64,000 nucleotides of DNA from Psychrobacter urativorans (GCF_904846675.1 NZ_CAJHBT010000010.1:1-64000), one strand, 5' to 3'; positions 35,496 to 45,460 are shown, counted from the first letter of the stretch. Program-made: numbers and translations. The notes: generated by a model from the letters alone, not told the origin.

Positions 35496-37682
35496 ATGAG
35501 CCAAACCTTGCCCAAACTCAGTCATCATATGGTTGATGAAGCTCAATATAGTCTGCTACGTTCGGTAGGTTATCTAAACGCAGCTGAGAGACGTGATGTT
35601 ATTGATGCGTGTGGGTTTGGTGATATTGCGCATATTAAAGATAAACGCAAGTCAGGGGAGCCTTATATTACCCATCCGATTGCAGTGGCTGAAATATTAG
35701 CGGGCTTTCGCTTAGATCGTGATACGATTATTGCTGCTATTTTGCATGATACGGTAGAAGATACTGAGGTTAGCGATGACCAGCTTGAGCAACGTTATGG
35801 CAAAGTGGTAGCACGTTTGGTCGATGGAGTCACCAAACTAAAATCTTCCCGTCATAATAAGCAGCAAAATAAAGCGGCGACCTTTCATAAAATTCTGACC
35901 GCAACCCTCGATGATCCCCGTGTGTTAATCATTAAGTTGGCTGACCGTTTGCATAATATGTCTACCCTTGATGCCGTGCGCCCCGAAAAACAGCGTGCGA
36001 CTGCGCAGGAAACGCTGGACTTTTATGTGCCCTTTGCCCGCCTAATGGGATTAAATGATATTGCCGATTATATTGAGGTGCTATGCTACCGCAATCTTGA
36101 TTCTGACATGTATAACAAGCTGTCTGATAAGCTACTACAACACGGGCTTGGACGTAATTTTCAAAGAGAAGCCATTCATCGTTACCTAACCATTGTATTA
36201 ACTAATTTAGAGCTTGGCGGACACGTTAAAGTGTTAGACAATCGCGTGGTTATATATCGGCAGTTTTTCCGTAATCGTGGTGAGATCAACGCGTTGCTAC
36301 GCCATTACGCTTTTGAGATTGTGCTGGACAATATTGAGGCCTGTGACAAGCTGGCTTATTACCTGATTAAAAAATATCAGATTGATGATACCCATATCGA
36401 AGACAATATTCGCCGCCCGCTACCGGGTGGCAATCAGTCGCTCACACTTATTTATAAGCGTGATAATGACTTTGTTAAAGTGACAATTTTAACCAAGCAA
36501 ATGCAACAGGCTGCAAGACTTGGGGTGATTGGTGCTGAGCATGCCTCTGATGTCAGCCAGTCGGTCATTCAAGCCTCATTACGTAATATGAAAGAATTGG
36601 TCGATGAAGACTCATTAGATGATAACAGTCCTGATTTTACAGGGGCCGTCTCTACTATTAATGAGCTGATGGATTATCTGCATTCTAGTAAAATCATCTG
36701 CTACAGTCCGCAAGGGCGAGCTTATGAGTTGCCGCAAGGAGCGACGGCGCTAGACTTTGCCTATGCCGTTGGACCGATGGTTGGTAATGTAGCAGCAGGC
36801 GCAAACGTCAATGGTAAAGCTGCCAAACTAGGTACTGTCGTCAAAAACGGTCAGCTGATCGAAATTGAAGTCGGTAATAATTCAGAGCCAAAAGCTGAAT
36901 GGCTGGGCTTTGTGGTCACTAATAAAGCTCGCGAAGAGATTCTACGTTGGTTTAAGGATTTATCAGCCCCAGAAAAGCAGCGCCATGGTCAGCAAGCCTT
37001 AGACCGCGCTCTAAAGACCTATCAAAAGAGCCTCGCTGACTTAACTGAGTGCGATTGGGACAACCTCATTGAATGGCGTGGTCTGACTGAAAAAGAGGCG
37101 CTATTTGAGCAAATTAGCTCAGGCACTTTATTACCACAACTGGCGGTCTCACGTTTATTTAGTGACGAGTTGACTACAATTCATACTCAAGAACATAGCG
37201 ATGAGATGTCGCAGCCACAACAATTGGTGGCTAATGCTGCCGGCGTAGAGCTGGACTTCGCCAATTGTTGTCATCCTATCTACGGTGACCCTATCGTTGG
37301 ACATCTGTCACGGCACGGGCTGGTCGTCCATCGCCATAAGTGCTTTTCGCTAGATGATATCCGTAAAGACAATCCCTACCAAGTCATCCAATTGCGTTGG
37401 CGTGATGATAATGCCGTTAAGCAAAGCGAATCAGGTGAATCTAGCAGAAAAATCCGCTTCCCAGCCTACCTAAAACTTTCGGTGGCGCTGAGTGACGAAC
37501 AAATTAGTGAAGTGATTTACCATCTGAGACAACTTAATATTGGCGTTGAAACGGTCGATGTGCGTAGTATTGATACCATTATTCATATTATCGTCCGTAG
37601 CCGCAATCATTTAGCACAAGGTATTCGTGAGTTGCGCTCGCTCCTAGGCTTTCCAAATATCATGCGTTTATATCAGTTATAA
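35496..37682 (+). CDS. spoT: SpoT-type (p)ppGpp hydrolase with degenerate synthetase domain
   Basis: 728 residues, RelA/SpoT family. The hydrolase HD domain is intact: THPIAVAEIL (H60), AILHDTVEDTEV (H84-D85 and E88-D89), LIIKLADRLHNMSTLDAV. The synthetase region (about 240-380) has lost its signatures: NQSLT replaces YQSLH, KVTILTKQM replaces the usual EVQIRT, and there is no RFTKY- or KDYI-like block. TGS (GATALDFAYAVGPMVGNVAAGANVNGKAA) and a C-terminal ACT domain follow. I infer a hydrolase-only enzyme that removes ppGpp made by a separate RelA. AGGAT precedes the ATG. ridA and priA lie downstream. Confidence 0.93.
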   Translation: MSQTLPKLSHHMVDEAQYSLLRSVGYLNAAERRDVIDACGFGDIAHIKDKRKSGEPYITHPIAVAEILAGFRLDRDTIIAAILHDTVEDTEVSDDQLEQRYGKVVARLVDGVTKLKSSRHNKQQNKAATFHKILTATLDDPRVLIIKLADRLHNMSTLDAVRPEKQRATAQETLDFYVPFARLMGLNDIADYIEVLCYRNLDSDMYNKLSDKLLQHGLGRNFQREAIHRYLTIVLTNLELGGHVKVLDNRVVIYRQFFRNRGEINALLRHYAFEIVLDNIEACDKLAYYLIKKYQIDDTHIEDNIRRPLPGGNQSLTLIYKRDNDFVKVTILTKQMQQAARLGVIGAEHASDVSQSVIQASLRNMKELVDEDSLDDNSPDFTGAVSTINELMDYLHSSKIICYSPQGRAYELPQGATALDFAYAVGPMVGNVAAGANVNGKAAKLGTVVKNGQLIEIEVGNNSEPKAEWLGFVVTNKAREEILRWFKDLSAPEKQRHGQQALDRALKTYQKSLADLTECDWDNLIEWRGLTEKEALFEQISSGTLLPQLAVSRLFSDELTTIHTQEHSDEMSQPQQLVANAAGVELDFANCCHPIYGDPIVGHLSRHGLVVHRHKCFSLDDIRKDNPYQVIQLRWRDDNAVKQSESGESSRKIRFPAYLKLSVALSDEQISEVIYHLRQLNIGVETVDVRSIDTIIHIIVRSRNHLAQGIRELRSLLGFPNIMRLYQL

Positions 37683-37774
37683 GCCTTAAATTAATAAGTT
37701 TTAAGTGATAAACCTTGAAACCTTAGCTTATTATAAAATGACGGAAATTTAACTACAAAGTAATAATTTCTCTT

Positions 37775-37788
37775 GCTAAATATTTAGC
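37775..37788 (+). promoter_or_regulatory. 14-base palindrome upstream of ridA
   Basis: GCTAAATATTTAGC is a perfect palindrome 35 bases before the ridA start, in the likely promoter or leader region. It could be a protein-binding site. Confidence 0.35.
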
Positions 37789-37823
37789 ATATTTCCCCAC
37801 CAAAAACATAATAAGGATATATT

Positions 37824-38204
37824 ATGACCCGCCAAACCATTCAAACCGATAAAGCCCCTGCCGCTGTTGGTAGTTATTCGCAAGCTGTAAAAGTAGGTAA
37901 TACTGTATATATTTCAGGACAGCTTGGTTTTGATCCTGAAACAATGGATCTAGCTGAAGGTTTTGAGGCGCAAGCGAAGCAAGTATTTGCTAATATTAAA
38001 GCTATTTGTGAAGCAGCAGGCGGTTCTCTCAATGACGTGGTCAAATTTAATGTATCGTTAACCGACTTGAATGACTTTGCTGCTTTAAATGAGCTATTTG
38101 TTGCCAACTTAAGCGAGCCTTACCCTGCCCGCGCTGCGGTACAAGTTGCTGCTTTGCCTAAAGGCGGTGTGGTTGAGATTGAGTCCATTTTATACATTGA
38201 ATAA
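37824..38204 (+). CDS. ridA: Enamine/imine deaminase RidA
   Basis: 126 residues, the family's usual length. RidA hydrolyses reactive 2-aminoacrylate and similar imines formed by PLP enzymes. Hallmarks are IQTDKAPAAVGSYSQAVKVGNTVYISGQLGFDP, FANIKAICEAAGGSL, and near the end EPYPARAAVQVAALPKGGVVEIESI with the substrate-binding Arg. AAGGA precedes the ATG. It follows spoT, as in several gammaproteobacteria. Confidence 0.96.
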   Translation: MTRQTIQTDKAPAAVGSYSQAVKVGNTVYISGQLGFDPETMDLAEGFEAQAKQVFANIKAICEAAGGSLNDVVKFNVSLTDLNDFAALNELFVANLSEPYPARAAVQVAALPKGGVVEIESILYIE

Positions 38205-38294
38205 CTTAAGCATCTAAAATAGTCTGGACGACTTTAATAAATAATAGTTATCAAGTCTATAATCGTTCCATATAAAATTATTCAATATAAAACT

Positions 38295-38348
38295 ATTAAG
38301 CCCAAATTGTTCTAATCTAAGGACAGCTATTTGGGCTTAATTTTTTAA
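38295..38348 (+). terminator. Terminator of ridA
   Basis: ATTAAGCCCAAAT and ATTTGGGCTTAAT form a 13-bp stem around a 21-base loop, followed by TTTTTT. It lies about 90 bases after ridA. Confidence 0.7.
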
Positions 38349-38400
38349 TTTAACTTATCTTTATTATTTCATCCATAAAAGGTTGCGAGGAGCGCGCTTT

Positions 38401-40674
38401 ATGCTGGTACAAGTTGCCCTACCCGTTCCCCTCTATCGGGTGTTTGATTATAGCGTACCGACAGACAGCACAGCTTTACCTGCAATCGGCAGTCGGGTGG
38501 AAGTCTCATTTGGCAGGCAAACCTTAATCGGTATCGTAGTCGCGCATATTGCTCAAGCGAACAGTAGCGTACCTAATAATAAACTCAAACCTATCAATCA
38601 CTGCTTAGATGACGCGCCTATTTTAAATGATAATATGCTGGCGCTCGCCTCGTGGCTGGCACGTTATTATCATTATCCTTTGGGCGATGTACTGGCGGTG
38701 ATGTTACCCACATTAATACGTCAAGGTAAGCCGCTGGATTTACTAATTACTCATTGGCGAATTTTGCCAAACGTCCGGGATGAGGATTTCCGTGCCAATG
38801 CCAATAAGCAAAAGCAACAGTTCGATATGCTAAAATTGCATGGCGAGCGCGGTGCGAGTGAAGAAGTACTGCTATTAGAGGGTATGCAGCGTGCATTTTT
38901 AACGACGTTAGAAGATAAAGGTTTGATTGAACGCTACATTCAACCGAAAACTGAGCCATCTCCAGTCAGCTTAGCCAAAATGCCGCTTGTTTTAAATGAA
39001 GAGCAGCAGCTTGCTGTCGACGCTATTATCGCTGCACATGATGCTGATGAATATAGTGGGTTTTTATTAAATGGGATTACGGGTAGCGGTAAAACTGAAG
39101 TATATTTGCAAGCGATGCAAACGGTATTAGAAGCCGGCAAACAAGTATTAATCTTGGTGCCGGAGATTGGACTGACACCGCAAACACGCGCCCGTTTTGC
39201 CAGTCGTTTCGCCGCTCATATTGTATTGCTCCATTCAGGTATGACCAATACTCACCGTCTGCACGGTTGGCAAGATTGCCGAACAGGCCATGCACAAATC
39301 GTTATCGGTACGCGCTCAGCTGTACTGTATCCTTTTGCTGATTTAGGACTGATTATCGTTGATGAAGCGCATGATGCTTCTTATAAGCAGCAAGATACTC
39401 TGCGTTATCATGCCGCCGATGTGGCGCTATATCGGGGTCTACAATACAATATTCCTGTGGTGCTCGGTACGGCAACGCCTACTCTTGAACACCTAAAGCT
39501 GGTAAATGATGGAAAACTGACTGAATGCCAACTGCGTACCCGACCCGGTAATGCCAAACTTGCCACGATGCAGCTTATCGATGCGCGCCTGCAAAGCACC
39601 CACCAGCAAGCCCAAAATGATGGCGCGCGCTACGATACTGGTCTGACCGATATACTGATTAGTGCGATACGTCAAACTTTAGAAGCTGGTGACCAAGTAT
39701 TAATATTTCTTAATCGGCGCGGTTATGCGCCTGTTTTATTATGCGAGGCTTGTGGCTGGCAGGCGGACTGTCCGCGCTGTGATGCTCATTTAACCGTGCA
39801 CTATAACAGTCAATCTCAGAGCAGCTCTTATTCGAACAGCTCGTATCTCAAATGCCATCATTGTGATTGGCAAGCCTATATTCCTGCCGCTTGTCCGGAT
39901 TGTGGTAGTCAAAACTTAGATGCAAAGGGTATGGGAACCACACGGCTCAGTGATAATCTACATGCGATTTTTGCCAATCCACAAACCAGTAAAGACCTGT
40001 ATCCTATTATTCAAATTGACCGCGATACCACGCGCCGAAAAGACAGCTGGGAGAAAATTTATCAGCAGATTAACCAAGGTAAGCCGGCAATATTAGTCGG
40101 TACGCAAATGGTGGCCAAAGGCCACCACTTTCCCAATGTGACACTAGTCTGCTTGCCTAATGCTGATCGTGGCTTTTTATCGGCAGATTTTCGCTCGCCA
40201 GAGCATACCGCGCAGCTGATGATTCAGGTTGCGGGTCGTGCCGGACGCGGTGATAAACAAGGTCGGGTATTGATTCAAACCTTGCAACCTGACAACCCTT
40301 TGCTCCTTAAATTGGTCAAAGACGGCTATCTGCCCTTTGCACTTGAGCTATTACAAGAGCGTAAAATGATGGGGCTGCCACCCTTTAGCCACGCCGCCTT
40401 GATACGCTGTGAAGGTAAAACCTTGCTAGCAACCTCGCAAGCATTAAAAGATGCCATCGCGAGCTTGCCAGTAGCGCATAACCTCGCAGTACTTGGCCCT
40501 ATTGATGCGCCGATGAGTAAAAAGAACAGCCGTTATCACTCACAACTATTATTATTAGCCAAAGACCGCAATCAATTACACTATATTCTAAATCAATGGT
40601 GGCAGCCAGTGCTCGCGTTACCCAGTACTAAATATCTTAAACTAACCTTAGATATTGATCCTGTCGGTTGGTAG
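38401..40674 (+). CDS. priA: Primosomal replication restart helicase PriA
   Basis: 757 residues. 3'-5' helicase that reloads the replisome at stalled forks. The N-terminal DNA-binding domain starts MLVQVALPVPLYRVFDYSVP. Helicase motifs are Walker A LNGITGSGKTEVY, DEAHD, LGTATPTLEHL, and the motif V/VI region VGTQMVAKGHHFPNVTLV and QLMIQVAGRAGRGDKQG. The eight zinc Cys are present in LLCEACGWQADCPRCDAH and LKCHHCDWQAYIPAACPDCGSQ. I start at ATG 38401, nine bases after GAGGAG; the longer TTG start at 38383 overlaps that SD. Confidence 0.97.
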   Translation: MLVQVALPVPLYRVFDYSVPTDSTALPAIGSRVEVSFGRQTLIGIVVAHIAQANSSVPNNKLKPINHCLDDAPILNDNMLALASWLARYYHYPLGDVLAVMLPTLIRQGKPLDLLITHWRILPNVRDEDFRANANKQKQQFDMLKLHGERGASEEVLLLEGMQRAFLTTLEDKGLIERYIQPKTEPSPVSLAKMPLVLNEEQQLAVDAIIAAHDADEYSGFLLNGITGSGKTEVYLQAMQTVLEAGKQVLILVPEIGLTPQTRARFASRFAAHIVLLHSGMTNTHRLHGWQDCRTGHAQIVIGTRSAVLYPFADLGLIIVDEAHDASYKQQDTLRYHAADVALYRGLQYNIPVVLGTATPTLEHLKLVNDGKLTECQLRTRPGNAKLATMQLIDARLQSTHQQAQNDGARYDTGLTDILISAIRQTLEAGDQVLIFLNRRGYAPVLLCEACGWQADCPRCDAHLTVHYNSQSQSSSYSNSSYLKCHHCDWQAYIPAACPDCGSQNLDAKGMGTTRLSDNLHAIFANPQTSKDLYPIIQIDRDTTRRKDSWEKIYQQINQGKPAILVGTQMVAKGHHFPNVTLVCLPNADRGFLSADFRSPEHTAQLMIQVAGRAGRGDKQGRVLIQTLQPDNPLLLKLVKDGYLPFALELLQERKMMGLPPFSHAALIRCEGKTLLATSQALKDAIASLPVAHNLAVLGPIDAPMSKKNSRYHSQLLLLAKDRNQLHYILNQWWQPVLALPSTKYLKLTLDIDPVGW

Positions 40675-40680
40675 TATTAA

Positions 40681-40711
40681 TGACGAGAATTTAATCATTA
40701 AATTCTCGTCA
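40681..40711 (+). terminator. Possible terminator after priA
   Basis: TGACGAGAATTTAAT and ATTAAATTCTCGTCA form a perfect 15-bp stem with a single-base centre, six bases after the priA stop. There is no T run, so it may protect the mRNA end rather than terminate. Confidence 0.5.
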
Positions 40712-40845
40712 CTAGATTTCAAGCATTTATGTCCATTTTACTTCGGTGTTACAGCTTCTAGTAGTCAAATATGCTAAATTTCCCATATTCACATCCCAGT
40801 TATCTGTCCTAAATAAATCCAATTTTTATCATTCTGAGTGTCATT

Positions 40846-41991
40846 ATGAGTCCAAAAAATTCACTTCCTAAACCTAATAATGGCCCACACTCAGGAAGCG
40901 ATTCCTCCTCTAACGACCACGACCAGACGTTAGAAGTCACGGCTACTCCGCAAGATACCACAGGCTATCAGCGTACCCTACTGTTTAGCTTTATCATCAT
41001 TACCGGCTATATGTTTATCGAAGCGATAGGCGGTTGGCTGACGGGGAGCTTGGCGCTATTATCAGACGCCGGTCACATGCTTAGCGACGCGGTGGCACTG
41101 GGCGCAACGCTCATGGCCTTTAAAATTGGTGAAAAAGCGGCGACCCGTCAAAAAACCTTTGGCTACAAGCGCTTTGAGATTTTAGTCGCTGGGGTGAATG
41201 GTGCAACGCTGATTATTATCGCGCTGATGATTTTTTACGAAGCCATTAAACGCTTTAATTCGCCGCCTGATATTGCTACTCAAGGTATGCTCATCATCGC
41301 AACCATTGGTATGCTAGTTAATATTTTGGTGGCGTGGCTGATGCATCGCAGTAGCAATGATGCCGATGGACATAGGCACAGCCATAGCGTAACTGTCGAT
41401 GATACTCCCTCTAACTCGTCTAACTCGTCTAAAAAGTCAGAGAATAAAAAACCGGCCAACCTCAATATGCAAAGTGCTTATTTGCATGTCTTGAGCGACT
41501 TGATGGGGTCAGTGGCTGCTATTATCGCCGCATTATTAATGATTGGCTTTGGTTGGCTTTGGGCGGATGCGGCGGCTTCTGTTATCGTAGCAATATTGAT
41601 ATTATTCAGTGGTTATCGCGTGGTGCGTGACTCGGTGCATATTCTGATGGAAGGCACGCCTAAAGGCTTGTCTTTAGAGACGATTGAGCAGCGCTTAGTT
41701 GACCACGTACAAGTGCATAAGGTACACGACTTGCACGTTTGGAGCATCACCAGTGGTTTGCATGCGCTATCGTGTCATGTAGTGGTCGACGGTGAAATGA
41801 ATATTCATCAGGCAAGTTTATTGATTGCAGAGCTTGAGCAGCGCCTTCAGGATTTAGGTATTAGTCATGCTACTATTCAAGTTGAAAGCGTCGAACATCC
41901 GCAAACGAAGGCGCATAGCGATGCGTTAGTCTGTGATATCGCTGCACGTCCAATCAAGGATGCCGGCGGTTATCAGGGCCATTCGCACTAA
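40846..41991 (+). CDS. Cation diffusion facilitator (zinc/cobalt efflux), CzcD/ZitB type
   Basis: 381 residues, six membrane segments plus a C-terminal cytosolic domain. It exports Zn2+ or related metals in exchange for protons. Metal-site motifs: ALLSDAGHMLSDAVAL in helix 2 (HxxxD) and SAYLHVLSDLMGSVAAI in helix 5 (HxxxD). A short His-containing loop (DGHRHSHSVTVDD) separates helices 4 and 5, and the tail ends in GHSH. The first 40 residues are polar and extra. No metal-responsive regulator is adjacent. Confidence 0.94.
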   Translation: MSPKNSLPKPNNGPHSGSDSSSNDHDQTLEVTATPQDTTGYQRTLLFSFIIITGYMFIEAIGGWLTGSLALLSDAGHMLSDAVALGATLMAFKIGEKAATRQKTFGYKRFEILVAGVNGATLIIIALMIFYEAIKRFNSPPDIATQGMLIIATIGMLVNILVAWLMHRSSNDADGHRHSHSVTVDDTPSNSSNSSKKSENKKPANLNMQSAYLHVLSDLMGSVAAIIAALLMIGFGWLWADAAASVIVAILILFSGYRVVRDSVHILMEGTPKGLSLETIEQRLVDHVQVHKVHDLHVWSITSGLHALSCHVVVDGEMNIHQASLLIAELEQRLQDLGISHATIQVESVEHPQTKAHSDALVCDIAARPIKDAGGYQGHSH

Positions 41992-42038
41992 ATGAGTTAC
42001 CTAAGATTAATTGAGATTAGTTATAGCGTTGTAGTCGT

Positions 42039-42395
42039 TTATTTAATGCATTTGGATGCTTGATAGCCGTGATAACTATCATAGCCAAAACGTGCGCTCG
42101 ACCATAAAAACCAAATGGGCGACACTATCCAAATAATAGCGGCAATGCCTATCATAGAAAACCTGATCCACATATCTAGCGCCCCATCCATAATATTAGG
42201 CAAATAAGCAGGTCCCATATTAGACGCTAGGAGTAACCAAAATCCAAAACCCAGCAGCAGCCCTGTAATAGTGACATTTAAGAGTATTTTTCCCATCACA
42301 TCTAAAATAGGATGCCGTACTTGATATTCGTCCGAATCTTTTGATTGGTTGTCCACGCCACTCGCTCCTACTAATATTAATATTTTTGAGCACAT
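42039..42395 (-). CDS. Small membrane protein, unknown
   Basis: 118 residues with two clear membrane segments (about 34-54 and 72-95) and a short C-terminal tail. No known family recognised. It converges with the CDF gene. Confidence 0.55.
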   Translation of the reverse strand: MCSKILILVGASGVDNQSKDSDEYQVRHPILDVMGKILLNVTITGLLLGFGFWLLLASNMGPAYLPNIMDGALDMWIRFSMIGIAAIIWIVSPIWFLWSSARFGYDSYHGYQASKCIK

Positions 42396-42588
42396 TCAAT
42401 GTCAGTGATAAATTTTAGAAGTGTGTTTTCAACAACATAGATAGTAATTTCAAACAAATTAACCCGTGCTAATTCATAGCCTTGTGTTAGGATATTAAAA
42501 ATAATGAGAGAGTAGATTATCTATTGTTGACTCTATAAATTATATATACTTGTTTAACTTATCTCTATTTACTTGATGAAATACCGCT

Positions 42589-43293
42589 ATGTCTAAACGC
42601 TCAGCCGCCTTTGTTGCTCCCAGCTATATTGACGACCCTATTTCCAAAGAGGGCAAAAAACACGCCAAAATATTGCTATCGACGCTGCAAGAAGATATTG
42701 CCAGCTTTCGTAATGAGCAGTTCCCGCCTGATATTTTACGTCAAATCCGCGACATGCCTATCTATGAAGGTAATTTAGCCGAAGTACAAGCCTATCAGCA
42801 CCGTTGGCAAAACCTGATTGAACGCGCCATGGCATTTTATCCTGCCGCCTATCTACCACCTGACTTCCTACCCTTGCCAGCCAGCCTTGAGATACCACAG
42901 TTTATCTACCATGTTCAACGTTTACATCTGACCAAAACCCGTGCCAAAGAGTCCAAAAGCTTTGGTTCAGTGGGAGCATTAACGGATAAATGCGGTGATT
43001 ATACGCCGCAAGAGCTTGAGCGTATGGCAGCAGTATTCGATAACGATGATGAAGCGAGATTGGTCGCGCACCGTGAGTTTATCGACCTGCGTGCCTATGT
43101 GTTTTGTAGAGACACTAAGGGCGAGATGTTAGAGCCCGAACGCATTCGTTTTTACCGTACGGGACTGATTGTCCATGCGTTGCCCGATTTTAAAATTATC
43201 GATAGTCGGCAAACCCCGCGTAAGCGGCGTAACGATGCCTATAGCAATCCGCTAGCAAATAATGACGTTTGGAAGATTTATCGTAAAAAGTAG
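42589..43293 (+). CDS. Conserved-looking soluble protein, unknown
   Basis: 234 residues, no membrane segment or signal peptide. It is rich in Pro, Tyr and Arg, with segments such as PDILRQIRDMPIYEGNLAEVQAYQHRW, and a basic C-terminus (RQTPRKRRNDAYSNPLANNDVWKIYRKK). I do not recognise the family. It lies 89 bases upstream of the Kef-type gene on the same strand and may be co-transcribed with it. Confidence 0.7.
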   Translation: MSKRSAAFVAPSYIDDPISKEGKKHAKILLSTLQEDIASFRNEQFPPDILRQIRDMPIYEGNLAEVQAYQHRWQNLIERAMAFYPAAYLPPDFLPLPASLEIPQFIYHVQRLHLTKTRAKESKSFGSVGALTDKCGDYTPQELERMAAVFDNDDEARLVAHREFIDLRAYVFCRDTKGEMLEPERIRFYRTGLIVHALPDFKIIDSRQTPRKRRNDAYSNPLANNDVWKIYRKK

Positions 43294-43382
43294 CGTATTT
43301 TAAACGCTGTTTCAATCACTGATTAATGTTTGTCGTACTTGTTTGATATTGCTTATTTTGAAGTTATTGCTAAGGAATTTAT

Positions 43383-45401
43383 ATGCTCGCTGCCGCCGCC
43401 GGCTCACCAAATTTAATGTTACAAGCGACGATTTTTTTGGGGGCAGCGCTGCTGTTTGTACCTCTTGGCAAGCGTTTCGGACTGGCGACCGTCCTAGGTT
43501 ATCTAGTGACCGGACTGATATTAGGGCCAAGTGCACTGGATGTGGCAGGCGATGCTGAGAGCTTGCTACACTTTTCTGAGTTTGGCGTGGTCATGCTGCT
43601 ATTCATCATCGGGCTTGAGCTACAGCCGTCGCGTTTATGGGCATTAAGGCGCTCTATCTTTGTGCTAGGTGGTTTGCAGGTTGGTCTTACCGGCACCCTG
43701 TTGATGGGTATTTTATATCAGTTCTTTTCCCTACATTTAGATACCGCCTTTATTGTTGGTTTTGGCTTAGCCCTATCCTCCACTGCTTTTGTGCTACAAC
43801 TTCTGACCGAAAAACAACAACTCTCAAGTACTCATGGTCGCGAAGCCTTTACCATTCTACTATTTCAAGATATCGCTGTGATTCCGCTATTGGCTGTGAT
43901 TCCATTTTTGTCAGGGGTGCGCGAACAAAGCTACGACTTGATTTATTTTGGTAAAGTATTTGCCGTTTTTGCCGGTTTAATTTTCTCTAGTCGCTATATT
44001 GTTCGACCATTTTTTAAATTCGTCGCGTCCAGTGGCGCAACAGAACTGCTGACTGCTGTGGCGTTATTTATCGTCATGGGTGTGTCCATCTTGATGGAGC
44101 AAATTGGTCTGTCGATGGCATTGGGAGCATTTTTGACCGGTGTATTATTAGCCGATACCGAATACCGCCACGAGTTAGAAGCCAGTATTGAGCCCTTTAA
44201 AGGCTTGCTGCTAGGCTTATTCTTTATGTCAGTCGGAATGCTGACAGATGTCAAACTTATCATGTCGCAGCCACTCTTTATTATCAGTTGTGCGATTGGA
44301 TTAATGCTAGTCAAGTTTGCAGTGGTCACGGCGATCGCCAAGGTCTCGGGTAATCGCTTACCAACCAGTATCCGTCTGGGGGTCACCTTAGCGCAAGGCG
44401 GTGAGTTTGCCTTCGTATTATTCAGTGTGGCGACTGCGCAAAACGTCTTGCGGCCTGAGCTGGCAAATGCGCTTAACCTTATCGTCACTATTTCTATGGC
44501 GCTCACGCCGGTGGCATTTTTATTATTAGAGAAATTGGGTGAGCCTTATTTTGCTAAACGTAAGCCTAGCCGTGAATACGATACTATTCCTGACCACGAG
44601 CATCCGGTAATTATTGCAGGTTTTGGACGGGTTGGACAAATTATCGGGCGCGTATTGCGTATGCATAATATCGAATTTACCGCTATTGAACGCTCAGCAA
44701 ATCGGGTAGATTTTGTACGTAAGTTCGGTAACCAAGTATATTATGGCGACCCGAAAAACCCCGAAATCCTACGTGCTGCAGGTATTAATAAAGCCCGAAT
44801 CTTTATCATCGCCGTTGATGATTTGGAGCGCTCCGTCACTACCGCTCAATACTTGCGCCGCAATTATCCAGATTTAGTAGTATTGGCACGGGCGCGTGAC
44901 CGCCAGCATTATTATCGGTTACGTGAAGTGGGCGTGCGTCATATTTGGCGCGAGACCTATTTATCGTCATTAGATATGTCGCGCGAGTCATTGCAATTAT
45001 TAGGTATTTCACCTGAAAAAGCACGCGAAACTATCAAAACATTCCGCGATTATGATGATGACCTACTTGAACGCCAACAAGCTATCTATGATGATGAAGC
45101 AAGAATGATTGAATCCGCTCAGTCGGCTATGGCGGAGCTTGAAAGCTTATTCGATGAGGATATAGGTAAAGCGCGGAAGATGGATTTGAGCGATTTTTAT
45201 GCCGTTCTAAAAAACCAAGCGACACCTGTTGATGCCGCAGAGGAGGCAGATGGTTTGAATAGTACGAGCGAATTAGATAATGCTGACGAGCCAAACAATA
45301 TTGATGACATAGACAGTGTAGATGTTGTTGATAAGATAGGCAGTATTGGTAATCCAAGTAATAAGGTCAAAGACGATAACGCCTCCGACCCTAAACCCTA
45401 A
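43383..45401 (+). CDS. Kef-type K+/H+ antiporter with TrkA-N domain (CPA2 family)
   Basis: 672 residues. About 12-13 membrane segments of a CPA2 antiporter (1-385), then a Rossmann TrkA-N/RCK domain (about 403-520, PVIIAGFGRVGQIIGRVL). Helix features include GYLVTGLILGPSAL, HFSEFGVVMLLFIIGLEL, the active-site region LLFQDIAVIPLL, and HELEASIEPFKGLLLGLFFMSVGM, which matches the Kef gating loop. A long acidic Asp/Asn-rich tail (about 610-672) is unusual. Kef systems release K+ to acidify the cytosol under electrophile stress. No KefF/KefG partner is adjacent. AAGGA precedes the ATG. Confidence 0.93.
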   Translation: MLAAAAGSPNLMLQATIFLGAALLFVPLGKRFGLATVLGYLVTGLILGPSALDVAGDAESLLHFSEFGVVMLLFIIGLELQPSRLWALRRSIFVLGGLQVGLTGTLLMGILYQFFSLHLDTAFIVGFGLALSSTAFVLQLLTEKQQLSSTHGREAFTILLFQDIAVIPLLAVIPFLSGVREQSYDLIYFGKVFAVFAGLIFSSRYIVRPFFKFVASSGATELLTAVALFIVMGVSILMEQIGLSMALGAFLTGVLLADTEYRHELEASIEPFKGLLLGLFFMSVGMLTDVKLIMSQPLFIISCAIGLMLVKFAVVTAIAKVSGNRLPTSIRLGVTLAQGGEFAFVLFSVATAQNVLRPELANALNLIVTISMALTPVAFLLLEKLGEPYFAKRKPSREYDTIPDHEHPVIIAGFGRVGQIIGRVLRMHNIEFTAIERSANRVDFVRKFGNQVYYGDPKNPEILRAAGINKARIFIIAVDDLERSVTTAQYLRRNYPDLVVLARARDRQHYYRLREVGVRHIWRETYLSSLDMSRESLQLLGISPEKARETIKTFRDYDDDLLERQQAIYDDEARMIESAQSAMAELESLFDEDIGKARKMDLSDFYAVLKNQATPVDAAEEADGLNSTSELDNADEPNNIDDIDSVDVVDKIGSIGNPSNKVKDDNASDPKP

Positions 45402-45460
45402 ACTACTCATAGTTGTTTTTTATAGCTATCATAGCTATTGATGACAGTTATTGGCGCTGT

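Noticed and set aside
38260-38294. Imperfect direct repeat ATATAAAATTATT / ATATAAAACTATT after ridA
   Set aside because: Very AT-rich and short; chance likeness is likely.
44839-45357. Antisense ORFs within the Kef-type gene
   Set aside because: Shadows of the real coding frame; composition and lack of SD do not support them.
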